A DNA stretch of 61,722 nucleotides from positions 1-61,722 of the forward strand of contig JAHDBN010000014.1 in NCBI GenBank assembly GCA_020630335.1. The letters run 5' to 3'. This DNA comes from Bacteriovoracaceae bacterium (GTDB lineage Bacteria > Bdellovibrionota > Bacteriovoracia > Bacteriovoracales > Bacteriovoracaceae). The translations under genes were made by a program, and so were the position numbers. This document shows, piece by piece, positions 8,333 to 17,891 of this stretch; the stretch's first letter is position 1, and each line of letters opens with the position of its first letter. A model generated the notes under the pieces. It had not been told where the DNA came from, made no database searches, and saw only the letters and a program-made list of their open reading frames with translations.

Positions 8333-10973
8333 GTTTTTAATAAAATTAATCTTATTATGTACTTTTTTTAGTTGTGGAGATAATGGAATCTTCGGCAATG
8401 TTAACGATGGAGAAGGTGAGAGGCGAGAATTCGTTGATAAAAGAATTGCAAACTGTACATTAGATACAACTCAGTTTGAGTATATTCTAGAAAAAGATTT
8501 ATCAGGGCCAATTAACTGTCTTCATAACCAATTAAGTTTTTATATGGACCTTGCTGAAAAAGCGGATACCAGCATTAGTGCCGATAATGTTTCTTATGCT
8601 CAGCTAAAACAGCTGATAAACAATAAGTATCCACAGTTTGTTGATTTATTGCCTGACTTTAAATTTTATATTGAATTAATAAATTATGGAGTTGGGAACA
8701 AGAGAAATGACTTACTTGTAAAGACAGACTTGAGTATTTTAAAAGACTTTCTTTTAATGTTTAACACACAAGCAATTAAGATCTTTAAGATTCTAGAAGA
8801 TTATCCCTCTGATTATAGAATCTCTGTTTCAAAACATGAAAAGAAAAAAGCAGAGTTGCTAAATGCATTGGAGTTAATTGCTCTAAAAGCTAAAAATTCA
8901 AAAGGAGAGAACATCTCTATTTCTAATGTCTTAAACAGAAATAGAAGTAATAATAGCTCTTTTTCTTTGAATAGAGTGCTAACGTATTTCTTATCTGAAG
9001 ATCATAGTGAAATGTTAGAAAACATTTTAAAGTTTAACTTTTTAAAAAGAATGTTTCTTGGAGGAGATGATGATGCTCTAACAAGAAGAGAATTTAGGAC
9101 TCTAGCTGAGAATAAAATCATTCCAGGGCTTAATATGTTTTATGATTTCTATCGTTTCAAAAACATAGATTTTAACGACAAGACTCTTAAAACTGCATAT
9201 CAAACCTTGTACAGACATTCAGAGCAGTTTAGAAATCAACTTCTTTATAGAGGTAGTGATGTAAAGTACTACTTTACCTTAGATCATGTTTATTCTTTTT
9301 TGAGAACATTTGGGAATAATCTTTTTGGACTTAATATGGATAGTATTAAGATCGAAAAGTATGATTGGGAAATTGCTCGCATTAAAGAAATTTACCTCGG
9401 AAATACATCTAGAAATTTCACTTACGGTGATATGTCTCAAATGATTAACTTTCTTCAAGATATTCTAAAAATTGGAATCACTTTTCCTGATTTATATAAA
9501 AAGAATGAAGATAGGTTAAGCAAGGGAACAAAACTTGTAGAAAGTGAAATAGTTAACAACTTAAGACGAAATGATTTCTCTTATTATCAAGATTTTAGAA
9601 GAATTTTGATGAAGTATCGTTATTTTAAAGGAGAGAAAGCTTTACCTGTATTTGGTGATAATTACGCTAGGAGTTTAGGTGGAATAATTAATATTGCTCA
9701 ACTAGAACGAGCAATTACTCCTCTTATTAATTTCTATGAGAAAAAATATCCTTGTACAGAATTTGCTCATAAAGATATTCATGGACATAGAAACTCTAAA
9801 AATGATGGTAATTACTATATAAGAGCTTCTTATAGATGTGCTTCGGAAGATTATCAAGGAACGATTGCGGTTTCTCAATTAGCAATTGTCTTAAAAGAAT
9901 TCATAGGAATCTTATCTGATGTTGGTGTTATGATGAAAGGAGATGAGGAAGGAGGAGCTAGTAACGTTGCTTTGATGTCTGATCTTTTTCATTATACTTC
10001 AAATGGTGATGGCATAATTCAAATAGAAGAGATCACAGAATTTTTAATGAATCTAATTTATGCTGTTGATATAAAATCTAATATCTCAAGAATTGTTGCT
10101 CACCCTAGCGTTGGCTGTAAAGTTGTCGATACAATTAAGGCCGGTGATACAAGATATCCGCTTGCTATTAGAGGAGCAGGGAAAAGATATGATGCTAAGT
10201 GTGTGCGGAAAAACTTTTTTGAATTATTTAAAAAGCCACTAGGTACGAAACAAGGTAAATACTTTGATTATTTTACAAAATTTAAAAGCTATTACGATGA
10301 CATTGTTCGAGACCAAGCTGCCTTGTCTCGGTTTCAAATGGTTTTAGAAAAATTTACGAGACCTTGCTCTCAAGATAATATGCCTTTCTCTGAAGCGGAT
10401 ATCTTAGCGGTAATGGCCGGAATGTTTGCGATTGAATCTACAATTGCAAAATTTGATCAGAATAAAAATAATATTATTGATGTCGCTGAAGCAGATAAAC
10501 AAACATATGCTCATTTTAAACCTTCGCTGAAAAAGTTAAATTCAATATTGGAAAAAAGTGATTATTATACGAAACAAACATTTTGGTATGTACTAAAACA
10601 TAGAAAAGTTCCTTCAACGAAAGCCATAACTGATCTTACTCGCTTGACTTGGCCTTGGGCGAAAAAGGTTCCTGCAGATAGAACTACATTTGCTGCAGTC
10701 TTAATTGCACTAAATGGACAAGGAGACCTTGCAAATATTGAAGATACAAATTGTATTAATTATTGTTATGGAATCAATAGAGCTTATGTACCAACGGCCA
10801 ATAAATGTAGAGGAAGATTACCGCTTAAAGAGAAAAAATTAAGCTGTAACGCTTGGGCTGATGATAAAGTCCTGGGCGATATTGGAAGAAATGATTGTGA
10901 TCTTCCTAGTAAGTATGCGTGGGATGTAGAGAAGATACCTGAAACAGATACAAGCAAATGTGTTTGTAATTAA
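8322..10973 (+). CDS. Large predicted lipoprotein with two EF-hand-like loops
   Basis: An 883-residue protein of unknown function. The N terminus is a lipoprotein signal with a lipobox ending FFSC (Cys at about 19). Two calcium-loop-like segments are visible: TSNGDGIIQIEE (about 559-570; first ligand replaced by Thr) and DQNKNNIIDVAE (about 712-723). The C-terminal 70 residues are cysteine-rich (at least seven Cys), which suggests disulfides outside the cytoplasm. The rest is mainly helical with many charged and aromatic residues. A strong Shine-Dalgarno (ggaggtgag) sets the ATG at 8322. It is translationally linked to the barrel protein upstream. Confidence 0.8.
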   Translation: MYFKFLIKLILLCTFFSCGDNGIFGNVNDGEGERREFVDKRIANCTLDTTQFEYILEKDLSGPINCLHNQLSFYMDLAEKADTSISADNVSYAQLKQLINNKYPQFVDLLPDFKFYIELINYGVGNKRNDLLVKTDLSILKDFLLMFNTQAIKIFKILEDYPSDYRISVSKHEKKKAELLNALELIALKAKNSKGENISISNVLNRNRSNNSSFSLNRVLTYFLSEDHSEMLENILKFNFLKRMFLGGDDDALTRREFRTLAENKIIPGLNMFYDFYRFKNIDFNDKTLKTAYQTLYRHSEQFRNQLLYRGSDVKYYFTLDHVYSFLRTFGNNLFGLNMDSIKIEKYDWEIARIKEIYLGNTSRNFTYGDMSQMINFLQDILKIGITFPDLYKKNEDRLSKGTKLVESEIVNNLRRNDFSYYQDFRRILMKYRYFKGEKALPVFGDNYARSLGGIINIAQLERAITPLINFYEKKYPCTEFAHKDIHGHRNSKNDGNYYIRASYRCASEDYQGTIAVSQLAIVLKEFIGILSDVGVMMKGDEEGGASNVALMSDLFHYTSNGDGIIQIEEITEFLMNLIYAVDIKSNISRIVAHPSVGCKVVDTIKAGDTRYPLAIRGAGKRYDAKCVRKNFFELFKKPLGTKQGKYFDYFTKFKSYYDDIVRDQAALSRFQMVLEKFTRPCSQDNMPFSEADILAVMAGMFAIESTIAKFDQNKNNIIDVAEADKQTYAHFKPSLKKLNSILEKSDYYTKQTFWYVLKHRKVPSTKAITDLTRLTWPWAKKVPADRTTFAAVLIALNGQGDLANIEDTNCINYCYGINRAYVPTANKCRGRLPLKEKKLSCNAWADDKVLGDIGRNDCDLPSKYAWDVEKIPETDTSKCVCN

Positions 10974-10980
10974 GTTACTT

Positions 10981-11008
10981 CTTACATATTTACATTTCTT
11001 TTGATAAT
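10981..11008 (+). promoter_or_regulatory. Candidate prfB promoter placing the transcript start next to the ATG
   Basis: CTTACA (10981-10986), a 16-bp spacer and GATAAT (11003-11008) lie in the 43-bp gap before prfB. The -10 hexamer ends 8 bases before the ATG at 11017, so the expected start of transcription is at or within two bases of the start codon. No Shine-Dalgarno precedes the ATG. If active, it would drive the envelope operon as well as prfB. Confidence 0.4.
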
Positions 11009-11016
11009 TTTCTTAT

Positions 11017-12145
11017 ATGGAAGAATTAAAAGACCTCTTTTCAGAAAAAATCACTAAGCTTAAAAATTTTAAGACAGGAGTGGAGAACGTTCGGAGGTCA
11101 CTTTGACGTTGATACTAAAGAAGGACGCCTAAAAGAAATTAATACTCTAGAAGAAGATGCCAGTTTTTGGAATGATAACCAAAAAGCGTCAAAAATCCAA
11201 AAAGAGAAATCACTTATCCAAGAAGTTTTAAATTCTTATTCATCAGTTTCAGACTTATATGAAGAAATAGAAATTTTAGTAGAGTATGGAAAAGAAGGGG
11301 ATATGGATTCTGTAAAAGAAGCCATTGATTTAATCGATAAGTTTGAAGAGGTTTTTTCAGATGTAGAACAAAAAGCTTATCTTTCTGAAGAAACTGATAC
11401 GAATAATGCCATTATCTCTATTAATGCAGGAGCAGGTGGAACAGAATCTTGTGATTGGGCAAGTATGTTACAAAGAATGTTGATGAGATGGGCTGAGAGG
11501 CAAAAATTTAAAACAAAAATTTATGATTTTCAATATGGTGATTCTGCTGGAATAAAATCTGTAACTTTTCTTGTAGAAGGGCCTTTTGCTTTTGGCTTTT
11601 TAAAATCAGAGATAGGAATTCATCGACTAGTAAGAATTTCTCCTTTTGATTCAAATGCTAGAAGACATACTTCTTTTGCTTCGGTATTTGTCACTCCTGA
11701 AGTTGATGATGATATCGAAATAGATGTTCCGGATAGCGAACTTAGAATTGATGTGTATAGGGCAGGTGGAGCTGGAGGGCAATCAGTTAATACGACAGAC
11801 TCAGCTGTTAGGATTACTCATCTTCCTTCCAATATCGTTGTTACCTGTCAAAATGAACGATCACAACATCAAAATAAAGCAACTGCTATGAAAATCTTGA
11901 AATCCAGGCTTTATGAAAAAGCAATGGAAGAAAAAAGAGCTTCACAAAAAGAGATTGAGGATTCTAAAAAAGAGATTGGTTGGGGATCTCAAATTAGATC
12001 TTATGTTCTTCACCCTTATAAAATGGTTAAGGATCATAGAACCAATGAAGAAACAGGTTCAGCGGAGAAAGTATTAGATGGAGAAATAAATTCTTTTATA
12101 AAAACTTATCTGCAATGGAATGCTACTAATAAGGCCAGCTCGTGA
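11017..12145 (+). CDS. prfB: Peptide chain release factor 2, expressed by programmed +1 frameshift
   Basis: RF2 recognises UGA and UAA stop codons and triggers peptide release. An initial frame of 29 sense codons from ATG 11017 ends in TGA at 11104-11106. Reading resumes in the +1 frame from GAC at 11105 to the stop at 12143-12145, giving about 375 residues. The shift site is the classic one: an internal Shine-Dalgarno-like ggagg (11093-11097), then tca, then CTT TGA C. Downstream come the stop-recognition SPF motif (208-210) and the catalytic GGQ (253-255). UGA at the shift makes RF2 regulate its own level. The stop overlaps the GTG of lolC. Confidence 0.95.
11093..11107 (+). promoter_or_regulatory. 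RF2 programmed frameshift site
   Basis: The sequence is ggagg-tca-CTT-TGA-C. The ggagg pairs with the 16S anti-Shine-Dalgarno three bases ahead of the slippery CTT codon. The peptidyl-tRNA slips from CTT to TTT, and GAC is read next. Arrangement and spacing match the frameshift element known from E. coli prfB. The frame upstream (29 codons) and downstream both match RF2. Confidence 0.95.
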
Positions 12146-13332
12146 AATTATCTTTTTGGAAAATACTTAAGATTGCCCTTCAGGGGAAAACAACTAAAAT
12201 GTTTTTTGTGCTGACTGTTTTAAGTCTTTCCTTCTCTATGGGAGTGATCCTTTGCAATCTTGGCTTAATGGATGGGTATGAAGTTTTAGTTAAGGAAGGA
12301 TTAAGAAAAAATACATCTGATCTTGAGATTTCTAGTTCTTCAGGTTTCTTTGAGATTAATAATGAGTTTACTGAATTAATAAATAAATCAGAGATAAAAG
12401 AGTATGCAGGAGTTATTAAAACTCAAGGGTTTATTGTTAATAATGAAAAAAGTAAAGGAGTACTTCTTTATGGTATTGTTCCAGAAGAATATTCTAAGGT
12501 AAGCCGATTAAGCATACCTCTGAAAGGAAAAGATACCATTGTCCTCGGTTCAGAATTAGCTAAAGAGTTAAAAGTGGGAATTGGTGAGAGTGTTACGATA
12601 ACCTTCACTAGAGGGAATAAAAGCTTTGAAGATCTTCCTTATGTTGCTGAAATCGAAGTAGCAGGAATAGTCACTCATGGAGTTTATAGAAAAGATTCAA
12701 GAGTAGCATATTTACCGAGAGGATATATCGAAGAATTTACAAACTCCAAAGGAATGCTAAATTCTGTTCTTGTTAAGCTAGATAACTTTTCAGATAAAGA
12801 AATCGAGAGTTATGTTTCAAGAGTGGAGGAGAGTTTTTGGGAGAAAGGTTTTGAGGTTAGGCCTTATTGGAGAGATTTTGCAACTCTTTTTGAAGCAGTT
12901 GAGGTTGAGAAGTTTTCAATTACTGTGATTTTACAATTAATTATCCTGATCGCTCTTTTTAATATTGTTGCCTTTATTAACTTTAATGCCATAAAAAAAT
13001 CTCAAGATTTCTTTTTATTAAGATCTTTAGGATTAAGCTTTAAGTCTTTGTATACTTTTTGGACTTTATTTATTTTATTAATCTGGTTTATATCTTGTAT
13101 TTTCAGTCTTGTTTTTGCTTTCTTCTTTGATAAAGTTGTTTTAAAGCTTCCGGCTTTTAGCGTTCCTGGAAAGGTTTATGAGCTAGATCATTTAAGTATC
13201 TCTTTAGATTTAAAAAGTGTTTTAATTGTTTTCGCACTGACTTTCTTTTGGTCATTAATATCTATTTTTTATATAATTTCGAGAGAGAAGAAAAAGACGA
13301 TACTTCAAGGAATCAAAGGACAATATACTTAA
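12142..13332 (+). CDS. lolC: Lipoprotein-releasing ABC transporter permease (LolC/LolE family)
   Basis: The 396-residue inner-membrane protein has one N-terminal transmembrane helix, a large periplasmic domain (about 45-250) and three C-terminal helices. This is the MacB/LolCE arrangement. With LolD it extracts lipoproteins from the inner membrane and hands them to LolA. The start is GTG at 12142, overlapping the prfB stop; the next gene begins inside its stop codon (taatg). Only one permease gene is present, so the complex may be a homodimer (LolF-like) or the partner lies elsewhere. Confidence 0.85.
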   Translation: MKLSFWKILKIALQGKTTKMFFVLTVLSLSFSMGVILCNLGLMDGYEVLVKEGLRKNTSDLEISSSSGFFEINNEFTELINKSEIKEYAGVIKTQGFIVNNEKSKGVLLYGIVPEEYSKVSRLSIPLKGKDTIVLGSELAKELKVGIGESVTITFTRGNKSFEDLPYVAEIEVAGIVTHGVYRKDSRVAYLPRGYIEEFTNSKGMLNSVLVKLDNFSDKEIESYVSRVEESFWEKGFEVRPYWRDFATLFEAVEVEKFSITVILQLIILIALFNIVAFINFNAIKKSQDFFLLRSLGLSFKSLYTFWTLFILLIWFISCIFSLVFAFFFDKVVLKLPAFSVPGKVYELDHLSISLDLKSVLIVFALTFFWSLISIFYIISREKKKTILQGIKGQYT

Positions 13333-13985
13333 TGATTACTACAAAAAATGTGATAAAAAAGTTTGGCGATATAGAAGTTTTAAAAGGAATTAATCTTTCT
13401 ATGAGAGAAGGTGAGCAGTGCGCCCTCTTAGGAGGTTCAGGCTCAGGGAAATCGACACTTTTATATTTACTTGGAGGGTTAGATAAACCTAGTTCTGGAA
13501 AAATTTTAGTAGCTAGAAAAGAATTAGATATTTTAAACGATGAAGAATTATCAGAGTTTAGAAACCAAAAAATTGGTTTTGTATTTCAGTTTCACTTTTT
13601 ACTGCCATCAATTACTTGTTTAGATAATATATATTTACCTGTTAAAATTTCCAATCGTCCTATTGAAGAATATAAAGAGTTAATCACAATGCTAGCGAAC
13701 TATTTAGGAGTAGAGCATTGTTTACACAAATACCCTTATCAAATATCAGGTGGAGAACAGCAGCGGATTAATATTATTAGAGCACTTATACTTAAACCTA
13801 AAATATTGTTATGCGATGAGCCTACGGGGAATTTAGATTCTAAAAATTCGGAGAAAGTCATAAGTTTGTTAAAAGAACTAGCAACTCAGTTTAGATCAAC
13901 CTTAATTGTGGTAACACATAGTAATAAGATTGCAGCAGAGTTCGAGCGAAAAATAACCATTGAAGATGGTCAGTTAATTAGCTAG
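13332..13985 (+). CDS. lolD: Lipoprotein-releasing ABC transporter ATP-binding protein LolD
   Basis: This ATPase powers lipoprotein release. Walker A is GGSGSGKST. The Q-loop is followed by the signature ISGGEQQR and Walker B ILLCDEP, with the H-loop in VVTHS. The start is set at ATG 13332, one base inside the lolC stop codon, giving 217 residues. The open frame extends upstream to 13248, but that part lies within lolC and has no family match. Length and position fit LolD. Confidence 0.9.
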   Translation: MITTKNVIKKFGDIEVLKGINLSMREGEQCALLGGSGSGKSTLLYLLGGLDKPSSGKILVARKELDILNDEELSEFRNQKIGFVFQFHFLLPSITCLDNIYLPVKISNRPIEEYKELITMLANYLGVEHCLHKYPYQISGGEQQRINIIRALILKPKILLCDEPTGNLDSKNSEKVISLLKELATQFRSTLIVVTHSNKIAAEFERKITIEDGQLIS

Positions 13986-14034
13986 AATTTGTTGTTTACG
14001 AATACTATTGTGATTTGCGTTAAGGTGAATGTAT

Positions 14035-16353
14035 ATGCGTCCAAATTTTAAGGTCAATTTTTTTGTGTTGTTTTCTTTTGTGCTTTGCTCAGTGGCCTTT
14101 TCTTATATAGGACCAGAAAGAAATTTATTTACCATTAACAAGATCAGAATTGATGGATTAAAAAAGATTGAGCCAGAGTCTATTCTCCAAAAAATTTCAT
14201 CTGCTCCTAAAAAAACAATCACAAATCACGATTTACAATCAGACATAAAACGCATTTATTCGATGAGATTTTTTGAAAATGTCGAAGCTCATAGAGAAGG
14301 CAATGATCTAGTTTTTAAAGTAACTGAAAAACCAGTTATTAGCTCACTAAGCTTTAAGGGGAATGATGAGTTTGATAAGGAAGACTTTGAAGAAAAAATT
14401 GAAACAAAATCATTTAGCATTTTAGATAGTTTTGCTCTTGATGAAGATACTGAGAAGATTAAGGAAATGTATGAAGATAAAGGGTATTATCTTTCTCAAG
14501 TAAACTATGACGTTAAAAAAAGAGACAAAGGTCAAGTAGACGTTGAATTCAAAATCAAAGAATACGATAAGGTAAAAGTAAAAAAAATTAGCTTTGTAGG
14601 AAATAAAAAAATATCAGACAAAGAGTTAAAGCAGTTTATGGTCACAAGAGAAGATTCTCTTTTGGGATTCATGTCTGATGCGGGAAATTTCAAAGAACTA
14701 AACTTCAAAACAGATATTGAAAGGCTTACTTATTACTATAGAACTAAAGGGTATATCCAAGCAGTCTTTGGACAACCATCAGTTACTGTTTCAGAAGATA
14801 AAAGATGGATCTTTATCACACTTTCGGTAATGGAAGGACCTCAATATAAAATTAATTCAATTTCTTATACAGGTGATCTTCTTTACTCCAAAGAAGAACT
14901 AGACGAGATGATTTCCTTGAAAAACAAAGAAGTTTACTCTGAGGAAAAACTTAGAAAAGATGTTGAGAAGTTAACTGAAGCTTATCAAGACAAAGGTTAT
15001 GCGTTTGTTAATGTTATTAGAGATTTAAAGCCTGTAGCTGATGAGAGTAGAAAAGAAGTAGATGTCTCTTTTAGTTTTGAAAGAGGAAAAAAAGCACGCT
15101 TTGGACGAATCACAATTAATGGAAACTCTAAAACTAGAGATAAAGTTATCAGAAGAGAGTTAAGAATTCATGAAGGAATGGAGTACTCAGGTTCTAAGTT
15201 AAGAATTTCTAAGGCTAACGTGGAAAGACTTGGCTTTTTTGAACCGGGAAGTGTTGTTTTTAATTCTTCACCTCAAAGAGGATCATCTGATTTATTAGAT
15301 GTTGATATTTCAGTGAAGGAAAGACAGACAGGACAAATATCGATTGGTGCTGGATACTCAACCCAATCAAAAGGTTTTTTACAAGCCTCAATCAAGCAAA
15401 GAAACTTTGCAGGGAAAGGGCAAAACCTTGGATTCAGTCTAAGTCTTTCTAAGCAACAACAAGATTACAGTCTTAGTCTAACTGAACCGTATTTTATGGA
15501 TACAAGATGGTCTTTAGGTGGATCATTATTTAGATCTGAAAGTAGCTTCATAAATTCTTTTGAATACAGAAAACAAGGTGGAAGTATAAGAGTTGGATAT
15601 CCACTAGCGGATTACACCAGAGCTTATCTTGCTTATAGCTTAGAAGATACAAAAATTAAAAAAGTAAAAAATCCAACAATTATACCTGCTGATGAGAATG
15701 GTTTTGCTTCAGGAATAGAAGCATCCATTATCCATGATAAAAGAAATAACGCTTTTGAGCCTACCAAAGGTTTATATGCAACGGCAGCAGCTGAGTTCGT
15801 TGGATTGGGGTTTGATCATAGATGGCTTAAACTTACTGGTGATGTTAGATATTATTACCCAATTTATAAAGAGTTCATTTTAAGATCTCGAATTAAGTCA
15901 CAAAAATTATTTGAAACCTCTGATAAAAAAGCTGTACCGCGGACTGAAAAATTTGCGATGGGTGGTTCAAGAAACATGAGAGGGTATGGTAATGAAAAAA
16001 TCGGAACGCAAAAATACCTACCAACCGTTGGTGGAAGCAGTTCTGATTATTTTAACATAGGTGGATTACATTCAGTTATAGGAACAGTAGAAATTGAGCA
16101 CCCATTACTAAAAGAAGCTGGACTCAAGTGGGCTGTTTTTTATGACATTGGTAACGTATACGATAAATACATGGGGTCAAATGGAGATTATAAATTAAAA
16201 CAAGACTTTGGTTTTGGATTGAGATGGTTCTCGCCAATAGGGTTGTTGAGATTTGAATTTGGATTCCCTATTAATAGAAAAAGACAAGCCGATTTAAATG
16301 GGCCTGCTGATAAATCTAATCAATTCTTTTTTGACATTGGTCAATTGTTTTAA
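14035..16353 (+). CDS. bamA: Outer membrane protein assembly factor BamA
   Basis: BamA is the essential Omp85 barrel that inserts other barrels into the outer membrane. A signal peptide is followed by five POTRA repeats (to about residue 400) and the C-terminal Omp85 barrel, which ends FFFDIGQLF with the expected terminal Phe. The protein has 772 residues, normal for the family. The second ATG (14035) is preferred over 14029 because AAGGTG lies 8-9 bases ahead of it and only 2-3 bases ahead of the first. It sits between lolD and skp, within the envelope operon. Confidence 0.95.
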   Translation: MRPNFKVNFFVLFSFVLCSVAFSYIGPERNLFTINKIRIDGLKKIEPESILQKISSAPKKTITNHDLQSDIKRIYSMRFFENVEAHREGNDLVFKVTEKPVISSLSFKGNDEFDKEDFEEKIETKSFSILDSFALDEDTEKIKEMYEDKGYYLSQVNYDVKKRDKGQVDVEFKIKEYDKVKVKKISFVGNKKISDKELKQFMVTREDSLLGFMSDAGNFKELNFKTDIERLTYYYRTKGYIQAVFGQPSVTVSEDKRWIFITLSVMEGPQYKINSISYTGDLLYSKEELDEMISLKNKEVYSEEKLRKDVEKLTEAYQDKGYAFVNVIRDLKPVADESRKEVDVSFSFERGKKARFGRITINGNSKTRDKVIRRELRIHEGMEYSGSKLRISKANVERLGFFEPGSVVFNSSPQRGSSDLLDVDISVKERQTGQISIGAGYSTQSKGFLQASIKQRNFAGKGQNLGFSLSLSKQQQDYSLSLTEPYFMDTRWSLGGSLFRSESSFINSFEYRKQGGSIRVGYPLADYTRAYLAYSLEDTKIKKVKNPTIIPADENGFASGIEASIIHDKRNNAFEPTKGLYATAAAEFVGLGFDHRWLKLTGDVRYYYPIYKEFILRSRIKSQKLFETSDKKAVPRTEKFAMGGSRNMRGYGNEKIGTQKYLPTVGGSSSDYFNIGGLHSVIGTVEIEHPLLKEAGLKWAVFYDIGNVYDKYMGSNGDYKLKQDFGFGLRWFSPIGLLRFEFGFPINRKRQADLNGPADKSNQFFFDIGQLF

Positions 16354-16367
16354 CTCAAGGAGAGTTT

Positions 16368-16871
16368 ATGAAAAAATTATTTGTATGTTTAATCTTATTA
16401 TCATTATCTTCACTTGCTTCTACGGTGAAAATTGCAACTGTAGATATTCAAAAAGTTTTAAATACAGTTAAAGAAGGCAAGAGAGCTACTGAAAAACTGA
16501 AGAAAAGCTTTGAATCTAAAAAGAAAGACCTAAAGAAAGCAGAGACGAGTCTTAAGAAAAAGCAGGAAGGATTACAGAAACAAGCAAACTTGTTAAGTAA
16601 GCCTGCTATTGCAAAAAAGCAACAAGAGCTACAGAAAGACTTCATGGAACTTCAAAATAAAAGCATGAGTTATCAAAAAGAAATTGCAAAATTAGAAGCA
16701 GATTATAAAAAGCCTATTTTTGATAAGATCAAAACTGTTATAGATGCAGTGTCTAAGAAAGAAAATGTTGATATGACTGTTGAAACAAGCGCTACTCCAG
16801 TTGTTTATGCTAAGTCTCAAGTAGATATTACTGATAAAGTTATTAAAGCGTACGATACTAAGCATAAGTAG
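16368..16871 (+). CDS. skp: Periplasmic chaperone Skp/OmpH
   Basis: Skp holds unfolded outer-membrane proteins in the periplasm on the way to BamA. The 167-residue protein has a signal peptide ending near SSLAS, the conserved KIATVDIQKVL strand, and then a long Lys-rich coiled coil (about 40-115) forming the tentacles. It returns to a short beta segment before a basic tail. A good Shine-Dalgarno (caaggag) precedes the ATG, 14 bases after bamA. Confidence 0.92.
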   Translation: MKKLFVCLILLSLSSLASTVKIATVDIQKVLNTVKEGKRATEKLKKSFESKKKDLKKAETSLKKKQEGLQKQANLLSKPAIAKKQQELQKDFMELQNKSMSYQKEIAKLEADYKKPIFDKIKTVIDAVSKKENVDMTVETSATPVVYAKSQVDITDKVIKAYDTKHK

Positions 16872-16877
16872 ACAGTA

Positions 16878-17891
16878 ATGAAGCTTTCAACACTAGTGAG
16901 CTCTGGTGAGTTAGAGATAGTTCACCAGTCAGACCATATCACTTTAGATCATGAAATAACTGGTGTTGACCTACCAGAGAAAGTATCTTCAAAAAATTCA
17001 GTGGTCTTTATTTCTACCGCTAGATTTTTAAATAAATACTTAGAAGCATCTCCAGCGCTCTCTCATGGAGTTATCTTATCTACTAAACTTTTAGAGGACG
17101 TTGAGAAACAAAAAAAAATATTCCAAAAAGCTGATTGGGTTGCTTGTGTTGAAAACATTGATTTGATTATTTGTAAGGTTTCTAAAGTTTTATATGATCA
17201 AAAGTATAAATCTTTCGATTATACACTTAAACAAAGTTTAGAGAAATTTTCTCATGCTAAAATAGCTGAAGATGTATTTATTGGATCTAATGTTGAGCTA
17301 GGGGAAAATGTTGTTCTCATGAGTGGGGTTCGAATTTTAGGGGATGTGAACATTGGAAATAATACAATTATTTATCCTAATGTAAGCATTTATCCAGGAG
17401 TGATCTTAGGAGATAATTGTCGAGTTCATTCTTCAGTAACCATTGGATCAGATGGGTTTGGGTATAAATTTATTAACGGTGCTCATCATAAAATCTGGCA
17501 TTATGGGGGAGTGATTATTGGTAGCGATGTAGAGATAGGATCAGGAACGTGTATTGATGGTGGAACTTTTACTCCTACAACAATTGGAAGTGGAACTAAA
17601 ATCGATAACCAAGTTCAAATTGCACATAATTCCAAAATCGGCGAACACGTAATTCTTTGTGGAAAAGCTGGTTTAGCTGGTAGTTCCTCTGTTGATGACT
17701 ACTGTGTACTTGGAGGTGGAGCTGGGATTGGACCGGATTGTCATCTTGGAAAAGGTTGTAAAGTCGGTGGCGGTGGTATGGTTAATAAAGATTGGCCAGC
17801 AGGATCAGTAGTTTCTGGCTACCCAGCTATTGAATTGAGAGATTGGAAAAGAGCTATTATTAAATTTCAACGTCTTAGCCAGAGAAGTTAA
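16878..17891 (+). CDS. lpxD: UDP-3-O-acylglucosamine N-acyltransferase LpxD
   Basis: LpxD adds the N-linked hydroxyacyl chain in the third step of lipid A synthesis. The 337-residue protein has an N-terminal uridine-binding domain followed by a left-handed beta-helix of hexapeptide repeats (about 105-310). The catalytic His is in QIAHNSKIGEH. It begins 6 bases after skp and ends directly before fabZ (next base), in the standard order. Confidence 0.95.
   Translation: MKLSTLVSSGELEIVHQSDHITLDHEITGVDLPEKVSSKNSVVFISTARFLNKYLEASPALSHGVILSTKLLEDVEKQKKIFQKADWVACVENIDLIICKVSKVLYDQKYKSFDYTLKQSLEKFSHAKIAEDVFIGSNVELGENVVLMSGVRILGDVNIGNNTIIYPNVSIYPGVILGDNCRVHSSVTIGSDGFGYKFINGAHHKIWHYGGVIIGSDVEIGSGTCIDGGTFTPTTIGSGTKIDNQVQIAHNSKIGEHVILCGKAGLAGSSSVDDYCVLGGGAGIGPDCHLGKGCKVGGGGMVNKDWPAGSVVSGYPAIELRDWKRAIIKFQRLSQRS

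Noticed and set aside
11303-12145. A single-frame short version of prfB
   Set aside because: It lacks the N-terminal domain, which is encoded upstream across the programmed frameshift site.
13248-13331. N-terminal extension of LolD
   Set aside because: It lies inside lolC in another frame; the LolD family start is at 13332.
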